A stretch of DNA of 64,000 nucleotides from Ascaphus truei (lineage: Eukaryota > Chordata > Amphibia > Anura > Ascaphidae). A program made the translations under genes and the position numbers. Where the stretch lies: positions 13,834,844-13,898,843 of the forward strand of contig CM071579.1 of the NCBI GenBank assembly GCA_036426205.1, written 5' to 3'. The notes beneath the pieces were generated by a model. It was given only the letters and a program-made list of their open reading frames with translations, was not told the DNA's origin and did no database searches. Each line of letters opens with the position of its first letter. Position 1 is the stretch's first letter. Below, piece by piece: positions 36,180-47,819 of the stretch.

Positions 36180-36600
36180 AGGGATGCTAAACGCCAGTTC
36201 TTAAGGCCACTCCCTCTCCCCACCCCCCAAACAGGACAGATTTTCAGAACATGCCTGCTTCAGCACAGGTTGCTCTAGATCAGGGATGCCCAACGCCAGT
36301 CCTCAAGGCCACCCCCCTCTAATCCCCAACAGGTCAGGTCTTCAGGATATCCCTGCTTCAGCGCAGGTGGCTCAGAGGCTCAGCGAAGACTGAGCTTCTG
36401 ATGGAGCCCTGCGCTGAAGCAGAGATATCCTGAGACCCACCTGAGGGGGGAGGACTTTGAAAACTGGCATGCATCCCTGATCTAGACCAGGGGTAGCCAA
36501 CACCAGTCTTCGACTGAGCAACCTGTTCTGAAGCAGGCATGTTCTGAAAACCTGTCCTGTTGGTAGCTCTTGATACTGGAGTTGGCTACCCCTGATTTTA
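36180..36600. repeat. Foldback MITE with a second copy inserted in its centre
   Basis: The outer arms AACAGGACAGATTTTCAGAA (36229-36248) and TGTTCTGAAAACCTGTCCTG (36539-36558) pair. Between them, 36272-36487 holds a complete member of the GGTCAGGTCTTCAGGATATC family bounded by TAGATCAGGG and CCTGATCTAGA. Confidence 0.75.
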
Positions 36601-37670
36601 TAGAGTTTTTGGGGTAGATTGAGTAAGGTCTGTTGTGGGTTAATGCCCTATAACAGGCATTAGCTGCCACTGAGTTACCTGTTGGTGGGCATTACCCTAT
36701 AAAGGGAGCTTAATGAATTGCCTTTGTTTCAAGACCAAAGGGATGAAGTTTTTGTGCAAAAATATCTGCACCACATGTATCCCCAAAAAATGGCATTGAG
36801 CAATATGATTTATTTATTTCATATCCAACGCAACGTTTGATACACAAGGGCACATTTATCAAGTGCCGACACGGGTTACCGCACCTGTTCCAGCGTTAAC
36901 GCCCATTGCAGTCTTTTTGGAGTTAACGCCAGAACCGGTGAGGTAGCCCATGCGAGCACGTGATGCATGTAGACTTGTATTGGAAGCTCGCGTAATCTGT
37001 GTGTAGCATTGTCAGTTTGTGGTGTAGACATTCCTAAGTGTGTTAGACTTGTGACACCATTTATTTTAGTGTGTGCGTTGCGTCTCGGGTCATTGACTGT
37101 CCAATGGATGCATCTTTTTAACCCTGGCACTGGGGCACCATTACTTAACCTTTTCACTGCTAGAGACCTGCAGAGCAATGCAGGGGTTTAATTGGGTCTA
37201 AAGGGTTGTGCTTGCTTCGCCAAACTCTGGAAGACTCCCCATGGAATGATTAAATTGGAATTATTCTTCAAAAGAGGCGATCCTGTCTGAAGGGAAAGAG
37301 GCTGGGTGAGCTGTCTCTCTATCACAGAGCCCTGGAGATGCAGGCGGACAGTCCTTAAATAGCCTTCATCCTAACGAAATCTATATGTAAATCATCTCTT
37401 CTTCCTCACAATCATCTGTTTTCCAAGGCGACGTTCGTACCGCATGCTCGCACGCGCGCCACGAGTATAATCGCAGCCTAAGAGGGCAAATGCGAATAAG
37501 TCTGTGATTACCAATGTTTCTACCCAGACAAAAATAGTGTCTGTTGATAATAGTATGAGGTGATTTGCCATGGACACGCGGTGCTGGTCTTGGCTTTTTA
37601 TAGCCCACTCTGTAGATGCAGCTTCCATTGAGGTCCCATGTTTACCTATGTATTGTTTCTTTTTTCTTAG

Positions 37671-37781
37671 GAGAGAAATTCAAGGTGGAAACCAAGACCA
37701 TTGAAGCAGACTTTGGGAAACCGGAGGAAATTTATAAGCGGATTCAGGCGGGGCTGGAGGGCCTTGAGATTGGGGTTTTAG
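37671..37781 (+). CDS. hsd17b12: hsd17b12 exon 4 (residues 101-137 plus one base)
   Basis: The acceptor TTTTTTCTTAG ends at 37670, and the donor TTTTAG|GTAAG is at 37781/37782. The split codon A|GA gives Arg101. It then reads EKFKVETKTIEADF, close to human EKFKVETRTIAVDF, and continues to LEGLEIGVL before the NNVG motif of exon 5. Asp114 is at the usual adenine-ring-contacting position of the family. The exon ends in phase 1. Confidence 0.95.
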   Translation, partial: ERNSRWKPRPLKQTLGNRRKFISGFRRGWRALRLGF

Positions 37782-37899
37782 GTAAGTTCTCGGTTTGATT
37801 CCACAGGCCGGGTAAGTGAGCAAAGATGTTTTCCTTTCATGTGCAACACACTCATACACTTCTACTTCTGCTGTGTCTAAGCCTCATACCAGCAGACCA

Positions 37900-38055
37900 C
37901 TTGGATTGTAAGCTCTTCCGGGCAGGGCCTCCCTCTTCCTAATGCTGGCATTTACTTGTTGTGTTTATCGCCATTGTACAATGTTTACCTTGTTGTATTG
38001 TCATTTTGTAAAGCGCTGCGTATGCTGTTGGCACTATATAAATAAAATGATACAT
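37900..38055. repeat. Interspersed repeat ending in ATATAAATAAAATGATA
   Basis: It holds TTGGATTGTAAGCTCTTCCG, GGGCAGGG and AAAGCGCTGCGTATGCTGTT, then a short A-rich tail. This looks like the 3' end of a retroposed element; the order is one I recall from frog genomes. Confidence 0.55.
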
Positions 38056-38074
38056 ACAGATGTAGCCAGGAACA

Positions 38075-38400
38075 GGTGAGCACAGGCGGCCCAATCGGTG
38101 CCTGCTCCAGCACAGGCGGCCCAATCAGTGCCTGCTCCAGCACAGGCGGCCCAATCAGTGCCTGCTCCAGCACAGGCGGCCCAATCAGTGCCTGCTCCAG
38201 CACAGGTGGCTCAGTCTTTGACTGAGCCTCTTGATGGAGCTGCCAGTGCTGAAGCTGGGGCAGGTCAGGTAAAGAATATCCCAGCTTCAACAGAGGTGGC
38301 ACAGTCAAAGACTGAGCCACCTGTGCTGAAGCAGGCACTGATTGAACCACCTGTGCTGATGCAGGGATCGCTTGAAAACCTGACCTGGAGTTGAGCCCCC
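38075..38400. repeat. Foldback MITE with internal 30-bp tandem expansion
   Basis: The 30-bp unit CCAATCAGTGCCTGCTCCAG + CACAGGCGGC repeats about five times at 38080-38210. The rest (CACAGGTGGCTCAGTC, GAGCCACCTGTGCTGAAGC, AAAACCTGACCTGGAGTTG) is the palindromic family also seen at 23259. Confidence 0.8.
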
Positions 38401-38404
38401 TGGG

Positions 38405-38610
38405 TTAGACCATGCTGTACAACAAAAGACACAAATTCCCAATGCTACATCCAATGTGACAAAACACATTAGTTTAATACTTCAGTGTTAGTATTCTCAT
38501 GAATAAGGGTCATTTGGTTAAACCCTTTGGCCAAAGCGTTATAAGCCTGCAGCCACATCACAGCATGACCAGTATGCAGGTCCTAACGCTACCTGTGAAC
38601 ATTCTCCGTT
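38405..38610. repeat. Interspersed repeat, inverted relative to 25500-25690
   Basis: Reverse-orientation copy of the segment described at 25500-25690, here in intron 4. Confidence 0.65.
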
Positions 38611-39838
38611 AGTTCTGCAGTGGACCATGCTGCAGTTGCATTGCACATGTACATGGAATATGGTTTGGAAAATACCCTTACTCAGAAACCGATGTTTGGT
38701 TTGTTTCCGGGGATACTGTGGCTTTTTAAACCGTTATTTGCACACTGCCCTGTGTAATGCTGCACTATTGCTAACCCTCACTTCTTCCCACACCCTGGGG
38801 TGTGTGGGGAATGAAATGCACGGTGCTGCTGCGAGCACACCACAGTCATACACTAAACGGGGGCGTCAAACATTAACAAGAGACCGGAAAAGCGGGACAG
38901 TCCCCTGCACGGAGACCAGCCGTGGTTTAACCAAACGCTTTGCCCAGTCTCAGCGATTCCTGGGTAACATTCGCTCTCTGTTCTTTGGGTTTCTTAAATA
39001 CATGAAATGCCATTAAAATCCTGTTTCCTTTTCCCCGGGTTGCGAGTGCCCATTTGTCTGCACTTTTTAGACTGCTTTGGGGAATCTTCCGAAGAGTTTA
39101 GATCTGGCACTAAACTGTTTTCATTCTGCGCAAAAACTGCACCTTAGCAGCTGCTGCCACCTAGTGTCAGTTGTGTGTATTGTTCTCAACTTGCAGGATA
39201 AATGTTTTACGATTTTTAGTCTGCAATGTTTAGTGATAAGTTTGTGCCTATATACATATATACCTATATACATATAATCTATAATGTTTTTGCACTATAT
39301 TTAGACATTTTGGCACTTCTGTTTTTTCTAACCTCTCTGTAGCTCACACACAGCACATATAGTGAGTCTACACGTTAACCCCTTGGGCGCTGCATACATG
39401 TCATGCATCTCATGCTATTGACTAGATCAGCGTCTTGTTTCCTCTTCTCTCGACGCAGTGCAGGAAACCCAAAGGACACCATATACCATTAGTAGCGTGC
39501 GACTTGCGGATAGGGTAACCTGGACGTGACTGCAGGCCCAACATGTGTTGGCCAAAAGATTGAACTACAGAACCCATAATTAGGACAAGAAAAAACGTAT
39601 AGAAACGAACCAACTAATTTGTCCTGTTGGGCGTGCACTGGGGCTTCCCTTATTACTGTTGTATATTTGAGGTGTTTGAAAGCAAGCGTGCCACGGGACA
39701 GGCTTATAGCGCACACGAAACAGCAGCTTGCTTATCGTGAATGTGAAGCATACAAATCCTACTGGAATTAGTCCTGATTATTTATTTTGGTTTTTAATGG
39801 ATCCCTCATCTGTTTTTTTTTTTGTTTTGTTTTTTTAG

Positions 39839-39903
39839 TGAACAATGTGGGGATGTCTTACAACTACCCAGAGTATTTCCTTGACATTGCAGACCTAGAA
39901 ACC
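39839..39903 (+). CDS. hsd17b12: hsd17b12 exon 5 (NNVG motif, residues 138-159)
   Basis: The acceptor TTTTTTAG ends at 39838 after a long T tract, and the donor ACC|GTGAGT is at 39903/39904. It encodes VNNVGMSYNYPEYFLDIADL and two more residues. NNVG at residues 139-142 stabilises the central beta sheet in short-chain dehydrogenases; MSYxYPEYFLD is characteristic of the HSD17B12/HSD17B3 group. The exon ends in phase 0. Confidence 0.96.
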
Positions 39904-40298
39904 GTGAGTCGCATATACGCATGCATCAACTATATGAATAACCCAAAAGTGACCCCATCATCTCTAATATTTTGAGCTAGGTGCAATAAATATACTAGAT
40001 GTACTAAAATATAATATGAAATACTGAAGATGTTTAGGCCATAGGACAATAAGAAATATTATACATTTAGTGTAGCTGCCTGCTTAAATGGACTTTACCT
40101 TGACATGGTTAGCAGATTTTGAATATTTTGTATATATTTTTTTGCTCTAAGGATGCAACCAAATGTCTCCTTTTTGTTAAGATTTGGGAGAAATTTTTTA
40201 AAGTTTAATAATAAATGACAAGCCAATTTTGGAGGAGTATCTGTATTTATTCCCCTTAGACTTGAGCTTTTTTGTACCGATTGTCAGACAGTTAAACC

Positions 40299-40553
40299 GA
40301 AATACACCTGAATGTGGTCGCACAAAGCACTGATGTATCCCTGGGGGGCTCAACTCCAGTCGTCATGATTTCCCCCCCCCCCCTCCCTGCAACAGGTCAG
40401 GTTTGCAGGATATTCCTGCTTCAGCACAGGTGGCTCAATCTGAGTAACTGAGCCACCTGTTGTGAAGCAGGGATATCCTGCAAGTATGTGTGTGTGTGTG
40501 TGTGTCCCAGGGATACATCGGTGCTTTGTGCGGGCCACATTCACCTATATTTC
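40299..40553. repeat. Compound hairpin: long inverted repeat around a foldback MITE
   Basis: The left arm, 40299-40345 (GAATGTGGTCGCACAAAGCA core), pairs with the right arm, 40506-40553 (TGCTTTGTGCGGGCCACATT core). The centre is a member of the GGTCAGG/GGATATCC family, so two inverted-repeat layers are stacked. It lies wholly inside the 0.8-kb intron 5, 134 bp before exon 6. Confidence 0.8.
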
Positions 40554-40686
40554 AGTGACGACTGTAGTTCAGTCCCCCTGATGTATCCGGCCGCGCTATG
40601 AAACTTTGGCATATAAAGAGGTGAGGGAAACGCTTTACTCTTTTATAGAACCCCCTCTCTCTTTTCTTTCCCTTTCTCCCTTACAG

Positions 40687-40731
40687 ACACTCGATAAACT
40701 GATAAACATTAACATCACGTCGGTGTGTAAG
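40687..40731 (+). CDS. hsd17b12: hsd17b12 exon 6 (residues 160-174)
   Basis: The acceptor CCCTTACAG ends at 40686, and the donor AAG|GTAAGC is at 40731/40732. The 45 bases encode TLDKLININITSVCK. The NIN segment carries the Asn of the Asn-Ser-Tyr-Lys catalytic tetrad, and SVCK leads into the alphaE helix. It matches the human MININILSVCK block. It is in phase 0 at both ends. Confidence 0.94.
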
Positions 40732-41226
40732 GTAAGCAGAATTTCATAGTACAATAAGCTGTTACCCGTTTGGATAGGGCGGGTTCCTGATCTTCAGTAA
40801 TATGACAATACAGCTTCTGATTCCTTAACATTGAAATGTCCACGTTACTGTATTTATTATACTTTAAAACATAAGCATATGATTTTAGATGGATAGGCAA
40901 GACATTGCTTGCTGGCTACAGTACTTGCTGATTTGCCTCTCATCACACTGTGCCAAACTGTAACACATGTATATTTGTGCTTAGTTGTGTATTTTGTTTC
41001 ATGTTTGAATCCCATTTTGTTATTCACGGCTAAATTACCAAAGGACCCAACAAGCAGTTGTTCTGATCACAAATCTCCATTCCTCAGAAGCCCTTTACAA
41101 GACAGCAATGAGTTACATTCATGTCACGGTGCAATTCTTGGATGGTTAAAAGCATTTTTAATATGTAAAGCATGCGACTATGTATAATTGTACTTTCTTA
41201 CCTACGCTGGCAGTCGTTTGGTGCTT

Positions 41227-41424
41227 ATTTTTATAAATCTGTAACAATCCTGATTGTGTGCCTAACATAATGGCCACCTTTCAGTTTCAAGCAATCCTTC
41301 AGTTACTGTAACTCAGATACAATGTATCCATACAACAAGGTAACATTATTACAGTTTACAACTCAAACTGCTGGGAACATTGGCAACAAATGATCACAAA
41401 CAGGAAAGTGTTACAAAGATCTTA
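41227..41424. repeat. 198-bp direct repeat, left copy
   Basis: Identical base for base by eye with 42204-42401 at a constant offset of 977. Together the two flank a Penelope-like fragment. The sequence itself belongs to the older interspersed family at 31540-31960. Confidence 0.9.
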
Positions 41425-42203
41425 AGTAGAAGAGAAAAAATGCTCCCGAGGTTCACAGCACCTTCACTCAGCCAACGTATAATATAAAAAACTTTATTAG
41501 CAACCAGCACAGTACAGCATGATCACTCTGACGCGTTTCGTCCTATCCCGGACTTTTTCAAAGAGTGCCGTTCATACAAACATGTCCCTGTTCATATAGG
41601 GGGTGAGTCAGATCAACAACCAATCGAAATAAAGGTCAATTTAACCTGCACCTGATCAATCAGGAATAGGCTATAATCTAGTGATTGCTCTCATTACCAT
41701 ACCCACGACATGGGGGGACATGCACAAATACAAAAATACAAAAATGCATACATATTTAGACAAAATAAATAAAAACAGCCTAATGCTGTATAAAGTTAAA
41801 AACATAGAAGTAGATGTATTACAACTGCTGGTATTAGATTAATCTATCAGTTGATATTAAATTAACTATTCATTTACTCTGGTTGAAAAGTGGATATGGT
41901 CATAACCTTCATAAGGATAATGAAATAAATTCTATGAACACAGTTAATTTATATATTTGTCAGAACATCTCTATATGCAAGGTGGGTAATTTATCATTAT
42001 ATATATAACACAATATACATTAGTACGATATTAGGGCATAGTTCAATACAATGTAGCACACCTTGAACACCCCTCCACAAAGGGCCATTATCCCACCAAG
42101 AAGTGCTTAAGCTCCCAGTCTTGGTTGATTCCGGCCGGATGGAGTGTGTTCAAGGTGTACACCCAATACATTTCCTGTTTGTTCAAGACACCTTTTACAT
42201 TAC
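41425..42203 (-). mobile_element. 5'-truncated Penelope-like element, 3' end
   Basis: The minus strand is open from its right edge and encodes NVKGVLNKQEMYWVYTLNTL and then HPAGINQDWELKHFL before a stop near 42090. WVYTLNTLHPAGIN matches the C-terminal end of the GIY-YIG endonuclease domain of Penelope-like elements (consensus of the type FWIYKLNTL-P-GLN). About 660 bases of 3' untranslated sequence follow, with GGACGAAACGCGTCAG at 41530-41545. The reverse transcriptase is absent (5' truncation). It is bounded on both sides by the 198-bp repeat. Confidence 0.75.
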
Positions 42204-42600
42204 ATTTTTATAAATCTGTAACAATCCTGATTGTGTGCCTAACATAATGGCCACCTTTCAGTTTCAAGCAATCCTTCAGTTACTGTAACTCAGATACAAT
42301 GTATCCATACAACAAGGTAACATTATTACAGTTTACAACTCAAACTGCTGGGAACATTGGCAACAAATGATCACAAACAGGAAAGTGTTACAAAGATCTT
42401 ACACTGCTTGGAGGTGGGAGAAACCTGCTATAGAAATCAAAGGATGCTTTAAAACGCATAAAAAATGGCATTAAGAGTTGAATAAATAAAATGTAAAACA
42501 TGCAGTAAGTATTGTCTAATCCTACAGAACTGATTTTATTTACAAACCCCATATAAGATTTCACGTTTTGCTGCTTTAAAGGTGCATATATATCCCTAAG
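42204..42600. repeat. 198-bp direct repeat, right copy, continuing as interspersed repeat
   Basis: 42204-42401 repeats 41227-41424. From 42402 it continues CACTGCTTGGAGGTGGGAG, as the related copy at 31740 does, so this side keeps the original right flank of the target. Confidence 0.9.
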
Positions 42601-42936
42601 TTGCTGCCCCATTAAGTCTCAACAGTCTGTTGTGTAGATGTGAGTTCGTGTTTTGATTTTGATTCTGCTAAAGCAGCCACGTGCACTACGGAGAAACCCA
42701 CATTCTCTGCAAACCATTGTAGGTACAAACACAGCAAAAACGAAGTGCCTGTATTCCCCTGAAAACATTCGGGATACTTCTCTTATTCTTCAGTCGCCTC
42801 ATTTTCCGAAAGGAAACTGCCGTCCTGTTGAACCCCAGCAGCTTTGCAACGTGTAACTTGGACCATATACACGTTTCTGCTTCTGCGGACACATCAGTTC
42901 TTTTTATTGGATATTGTATCCGTATGTACATATTTA

Positions 42937-42954
42937 TTAGGGTTAGGGTTAGGG
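42937..42954. repeat. Three TTAGGG units
   Basis: A short interstitial telomere-like run, TTAGGG three times, followed by TTATGG. Too short to say it came from a telomere. Confidence 0.9.
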
Positions 42955-43228
42955 TTATGGGACACTAGTTCCTTTGGTGGATATTATATCTTTATGTACA
43001 TTGTTATTTCTCCTACCTTGAGTGCAATGTGAAAAGGGGACTGCCGTGACCTTGTCACTCTCTGTGCAACGTGTAGCTTGGTCTGCTGGCAGAGCAGAGG
43101 AATCATATGGAGTAGAAACCCGTACAATTCGTTTTTGCGACTTCCAATCGCTGATCAGACAAGCTGGGAATTCTTCAAGAAAGCGACTTATCACTAGGTT
43201 TCACCCACAAACTTGGACATGTGTATTA

Positions 43229-43500
43229 GTAAGGCCTGGGACCCGCTGCGCCCGGCGGCGCGGGCGGCTGCACGGGCTTTCCCCACCAGCAGGGGAATCC
43301 TCCCGAGCCAGTCGGGTCCCCCCTGGCTGCACAGCTCACTACACGCTGTGACGCGTCAGCCGCTAGGGGATACAAGAGAATTGTAATCCCTAGCTTCGAC
43401 GCGTCACGTGGTGTGGCTGTGAGCCAATGAGGAGGGGAGGCTTCGGGAGTAGGAGAGGCTTCGGGGAGTGGGGAGGAGTGTGGAGTGCCTGCCTCTGTCT

Positions 43501-43532
<32 letters not shown>

Positions 43533-43820
43533 CTGCCTGTGTGTGTGTGTGTGTCTGCCTGCGTGTGTGTATGAGTGTGTGTGTTGCTTGTGATTACTTC
43601 AATCAGCAGCTCCAGCCCGAGCCCGTGGAGGGAGGGAGGGGGGGAGAGTAGCGGGTCCCTCCGCTCAAGCCACGCCCCCCCTCCCGCTCAAGCCTCCCAC
43701 TCCCGCCCACCTCCCGCTCCGGCTACCGCTCCCTACAGACCGCATATCGCGGTCTGTGTATGTCAGCGCCCCGCCTGTCTGCAGTGCGGGAGCGCTGACG
43801 GAGGGAGCGGGGCCTTAGCC
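43229..43820. repeat. GC-rich MITE-like element in intron 6
   Basis: It opens TAAGGCCTGGGACCCGCTGC and closes GGAGCGGGGCCTTAGCC, giving TAAGGCC/GGCCTTA termini. Inside are a GT microsatellite (43504-43590), CpG-rich blocks and a hairpin ACAGACCGC-ATATC-GCGGTCTGT near 43735-43757. The CpG density imitates a promoter, but no exon or open frame of note follows. Confidence 0.55.
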
Positions 43821-44297
43821 TAACTCCTTCAGTAAACAAGGGGTAGAGATCACCACTCCGTTTAATGCGTTTTTTCAGTTCCCACTGAACATGAGTTAAA
43901 CCTAGCATTGGCAGTGGCGGCCCGCACGTGTGGCAGAGGCTATGGAATCACAGTGGCATCTACATGTACACACCACCCCAGGCTCTCGCTCAGCCCCTCA
44001 TTAACTCCAACCCCAGAGACACCTGCAGTGCATTTCTCTGCCGTGTTGCAGGTCCCTGTGGCACTGTAAAGGTTAAATGGTTTTCTTCCCTGTATAAAGC
44101 CGGGCTGCCATTGTACTATGCACTGTACACAATAGAGCTATGTGCAGGAATATATATTCTACGTTTCACAAAGAAAGTACAGACATGCAGGTACATGACA
44201 TGAACCAAAACGTCATTTTTTTAAGTTTGATTCAAAAGTCAAATCTGGAATGGGATACGTGCCTCGATTTTCATCAATTATTACACCAATTACAGCA

Positions 44298-44520
44298 GGG
44301 GGGCTCAACTCCAGTCCTCAAGCCCCCAACAGGTCAGTTTTTCAGCTGAATCCCAGCTTCACACTGGGGCTCAATCAGAGTGCTCCGTCGAAGACTGAGC
44401 CACCTGTGCTGAAGCAGGACTGATTTGAGCCACCTGTGCTGATCCCTGGAACTCCTTAAAACTCTGTCTTTGGGGGGGGGGGGGGGGGGGTTGACAGACT
44501 GGAGTTGAGCCTCCTGCATT
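44298..44520. repeat. Foldback MITE copy with poly-G
   Basis: GGGCTCAACTCCAGTCCTCA and AACAGGTCAG on the left, GAGCCACCTGTGCTGA in the middle (twice), and ACTGGAGTTGAGCC on the right. A run of about 20 G at 44471-44490 sits in the right arm. Confidence 0.75.
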
Positions 44521-44524
44521 AGTG

Positions 44525-47400
44525 CAAAGGTACAGCAGACAAAGCCAGCTGCTGCATAGCTTCATTATGTTCTGTTTGACACCGTTAGAGAGATTTCCAT
44601 TCATGCTTAAGAGATGCCCTCCAAAGAATATGTAACACTCTGTTTTTATATTTAAAACCGCAGAAATGGTGAATGGAATAAACGCTTGTGTGGTTTTTTT
44701 TATTTTACTTTTTTTTTGTTTTTTTTTTAATTCAAATGATTCTTTGGAGGAGTGTTATATCCAACCCTTTCACACTAGAGGTTACTGAACCACAGCTGTA
44801 GGGTGATGTTTTGCAAAGCGAGATGGCAGTCACCCTGGCCATTAGTTAACAATAAAGTGTGATTTAACCAGTTATTGAGTAGTTTGATCCATTCTCTTTC
44901 TATGCACTGCCTAGAGCTGTTATATGGAAGTAGGCATAGATTTAGGTGCAGATGTGTATACAAATGTATTGCTAATATCTCCTGGGTATAGCAGTATATT
45001 TCCTTGGACTGTGTACACATTTCCTCACTACATGCACCAGGATTCAGGCCAAAGCATTTCAGGAGTATGAGACCGAAGATTTAGTTTGTTGGTATTCAAA
45101 TGGCCAGTTGTTTTTGTTCCTTACGTCCACACGTCTGACAGGTCTCCGACACTGTCCTTCCCCATTATCTCTTGGCATATTCTGCTTCCACTAAAGCCAG
45201 GTATTCTGGGAAACGACATGCAAATTAGCTATGTATCACCTTTTACATCATGCCCTGAAAATGATCCTGGGAGGTAATCCAGCTACAGCTTTCCCCCGAC
45301 ACCTATCTGGAACAGGTGCCCCCTGTTTTCCCATGACTCTTGTGCTGTTCGCACCCAAGAATCACTTTTTGTTCTCCCACTAAAAGGACTTCAAGATTTA
45401 CCTTGGCTACGGCAGTACCTGGCATCTATTATAACTAGGTGTTCCCCGAGTCCCGGTGTCGTATTGTTTGTACTGTATGCAGTGTGTGATTTGCTGTTGG
45501 CTTTGGCTAAATAAACTCCTGTTTGTGAAATCTCTGTTCTATCTGGCGAACTAAAGATCCTTGGTGGTCCGATCAACCCTGATCGTGACAGATCTTTTCT
45601 GGCTATACGCTTTAACCCAGGCTGCGCTGGAAACCTGTGTAGTACAGCAGGCATAAGCTTGTAGGGAGCCATGTTCAAATGGAAATGAAGCAAAAGGTGC
45701 TTCTTTGCATGTCATTACCCAGAATTCCTGGCTGCAGTGGATGTATTGTATGCTAAGAGATAATGGGGAAAGGCAGCATTGCAGACCTCTGAGACGTGTG
45801 AATGTTCTCACAAGGGATCATTTTATTTGCTGTACACTGTGCAGTTGAGGGTTTTTTTTTGTCACTTTTCTACCCACCATAACGTGTGTTTGTTTCTTTT
45901 TTTTAAATAAACCCACAGTATGTTCTGCCTCCACACCAAACCGTTCAGGTCTAACTAAAAACTCTGCGGTTTATAACACGCCTCTGCTTCATTTTGTTCC
46001 ATCTCTTCTTTCTTTTCCTGGTGCTTATTTGATTGAGCATATCATGGAGATCTTTTCTCACGTCCCCCCCTCTCTCCTCCTTTGGAAAGGACGTCACTGT
46101 TGGTTCGTGTTGTTCAGGGGAATGTCTGAAACCTACGCCTACGCTCTCTGCTCTCTCCCACATAAGCCTCCCACCCACACAGTGCCTCTCTCCCCCCCCA
46201 CCCCCCTCTCATCCCCTTCACGTCAGGCTGTCTGGCTTTTTCCTTTCCCTGTTGCTGCTGTAAAGTAACTCACAACATTAATTTATTTTCAATTTTTAAA
46301 GGTGTGTGTGTGTATATACACGCATGCATGCGCATATTTTGATATATTTGTATGTGTTCAAAATGTCTATCTAAAAAGAAAAAGAACAATATCAGTCCTA
46401 GTGTAAAATAAATAATTAGGCGTATAATAGGAGGGAAAGTGCCCCGCGACATATACTCTTAATGCAGAATGTTCTTGCTTTGTAACGTGTAATAATGTAC
46501 TCGGTCCACTTTACAGCTTCTCTTAACGGTCAAAACATTTTAATTGCGGAGTCCTCTAATAAGTACAGCCAACCCATAATGCTCTCTAACACATATCGAA
46601 TACAAAGCCCTCATTTGGGTCAGGATTGGCCTGTTTGGTTCTTATTGCAGAAGTTACCAGAAGAATCATTTTAGCAAAAGATGCTTTGTAGTGGGCTCAC
46701 TGTACTGCAAACAGTGCCAGCAGTATGCTTAGTGCTTCCACCGCCGTGCCATAAAAAAAACTGGTCTTGTTCGTGTGAGAGGTCCCCCTATCAGAACTCT
46801 AACCCTGCTTGTACGTGACCAACACAATAGATGCAACAGGTGTGCTTCTTTCCCAGCAAGAATCGATCAATAATGTCACAATGTCCGTTCTTCCTCTCTA
46901 GTAAAACGCGCCCAGATAGTCAAAGGGTTAAGTATTTCGGGTCATTTGTATAAAGGGAAAGTGGTTCTCTTCTTTAGCACTAAACGCTGCGCCATGTTTG
47001 TTTAAAGATAAATACCATTGAAATGAGTCGGATGTTTTCTCTGTTACATCTGCCCCAGAATTGCATCTGCCCCAGAATTGCATCTCTTTCCTGGATATCC
47101 ATGTGCGCGTTACACAAGGTGCTCAGGAATCTCAGCCTGGCGCATAAACATTCGCCTACACCGTGTGTGTCCATGTTTGCAACACACCCAAACATGCAGG
47201 GAGATTTGGTAATATGGGAATCCCTCACAGCCACATGTAACATACAGAAGGGAAGCAAAGAGTCAAGTACTGTGGTTCATGCATTGGAAGGTGGTGGGAG
47301 CGGTGGGAATGCGAGGAAGACTTGTTTACTAAAAGAATAGTTGGTGCAAAGAACATCCTTCCAGCAGTCGAAATAGGGCAAAAATAGTAACATTTGAAGG
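44525..47400. other. Intron 6, central part; no recognised gene
   Basis: Mostly unique-looking AT-rich sequence with a T-rich patch near 44690-44730 and a C/T-rich patch at 46160-46220. I see nothing I can name. Confidence 0.4.
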
Positions 47401-47475
47401 CTCATAGTGTTCTTTTGCTTTGTTGTTTTTTTTTTTTTGTTCCGATCATTTTCACTTTGTCTATTTAACTTGTTG

Positions 47476-47819
47476 TATCCCTTCTCTCTCCCTCTCTTCT
47501 CGCCTTCTCTCTTCTCGCCCCCTCTTTCTCTCTCGCCCCCTCTTTCTCTTCTCGCCCCCTCTCTTCTCGCCCCCTCTTTCTCTCTCGCCCCCTCTTTCTC
47601 TCTCGCCCCCTCTCTCCCTCTCTGTCTCCCCCCTTCTCTCCTCCGCTCTCTCTCCTCGCCCCATTTTTCTCTTACTTCCGTCTCTCGCCCCGTCTTTCTC
47701 TAGCCGCCCCTCGCTCGCCCCCCCTGCTCTCTCTCTCGCCCCCTACTTTTCTCTTTCTGCTCTCTCTCTCCTCCCTCCTCCCCCCCCATCTTTCTCCTCT
47801 CTCCTCGGTCTCCTGCTCT

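Noticed and set aside
42937..42954. Interstitial telomere or chromosome-fusion point
   Set aside because: Only three TTAGGG units; too short for any such claim.
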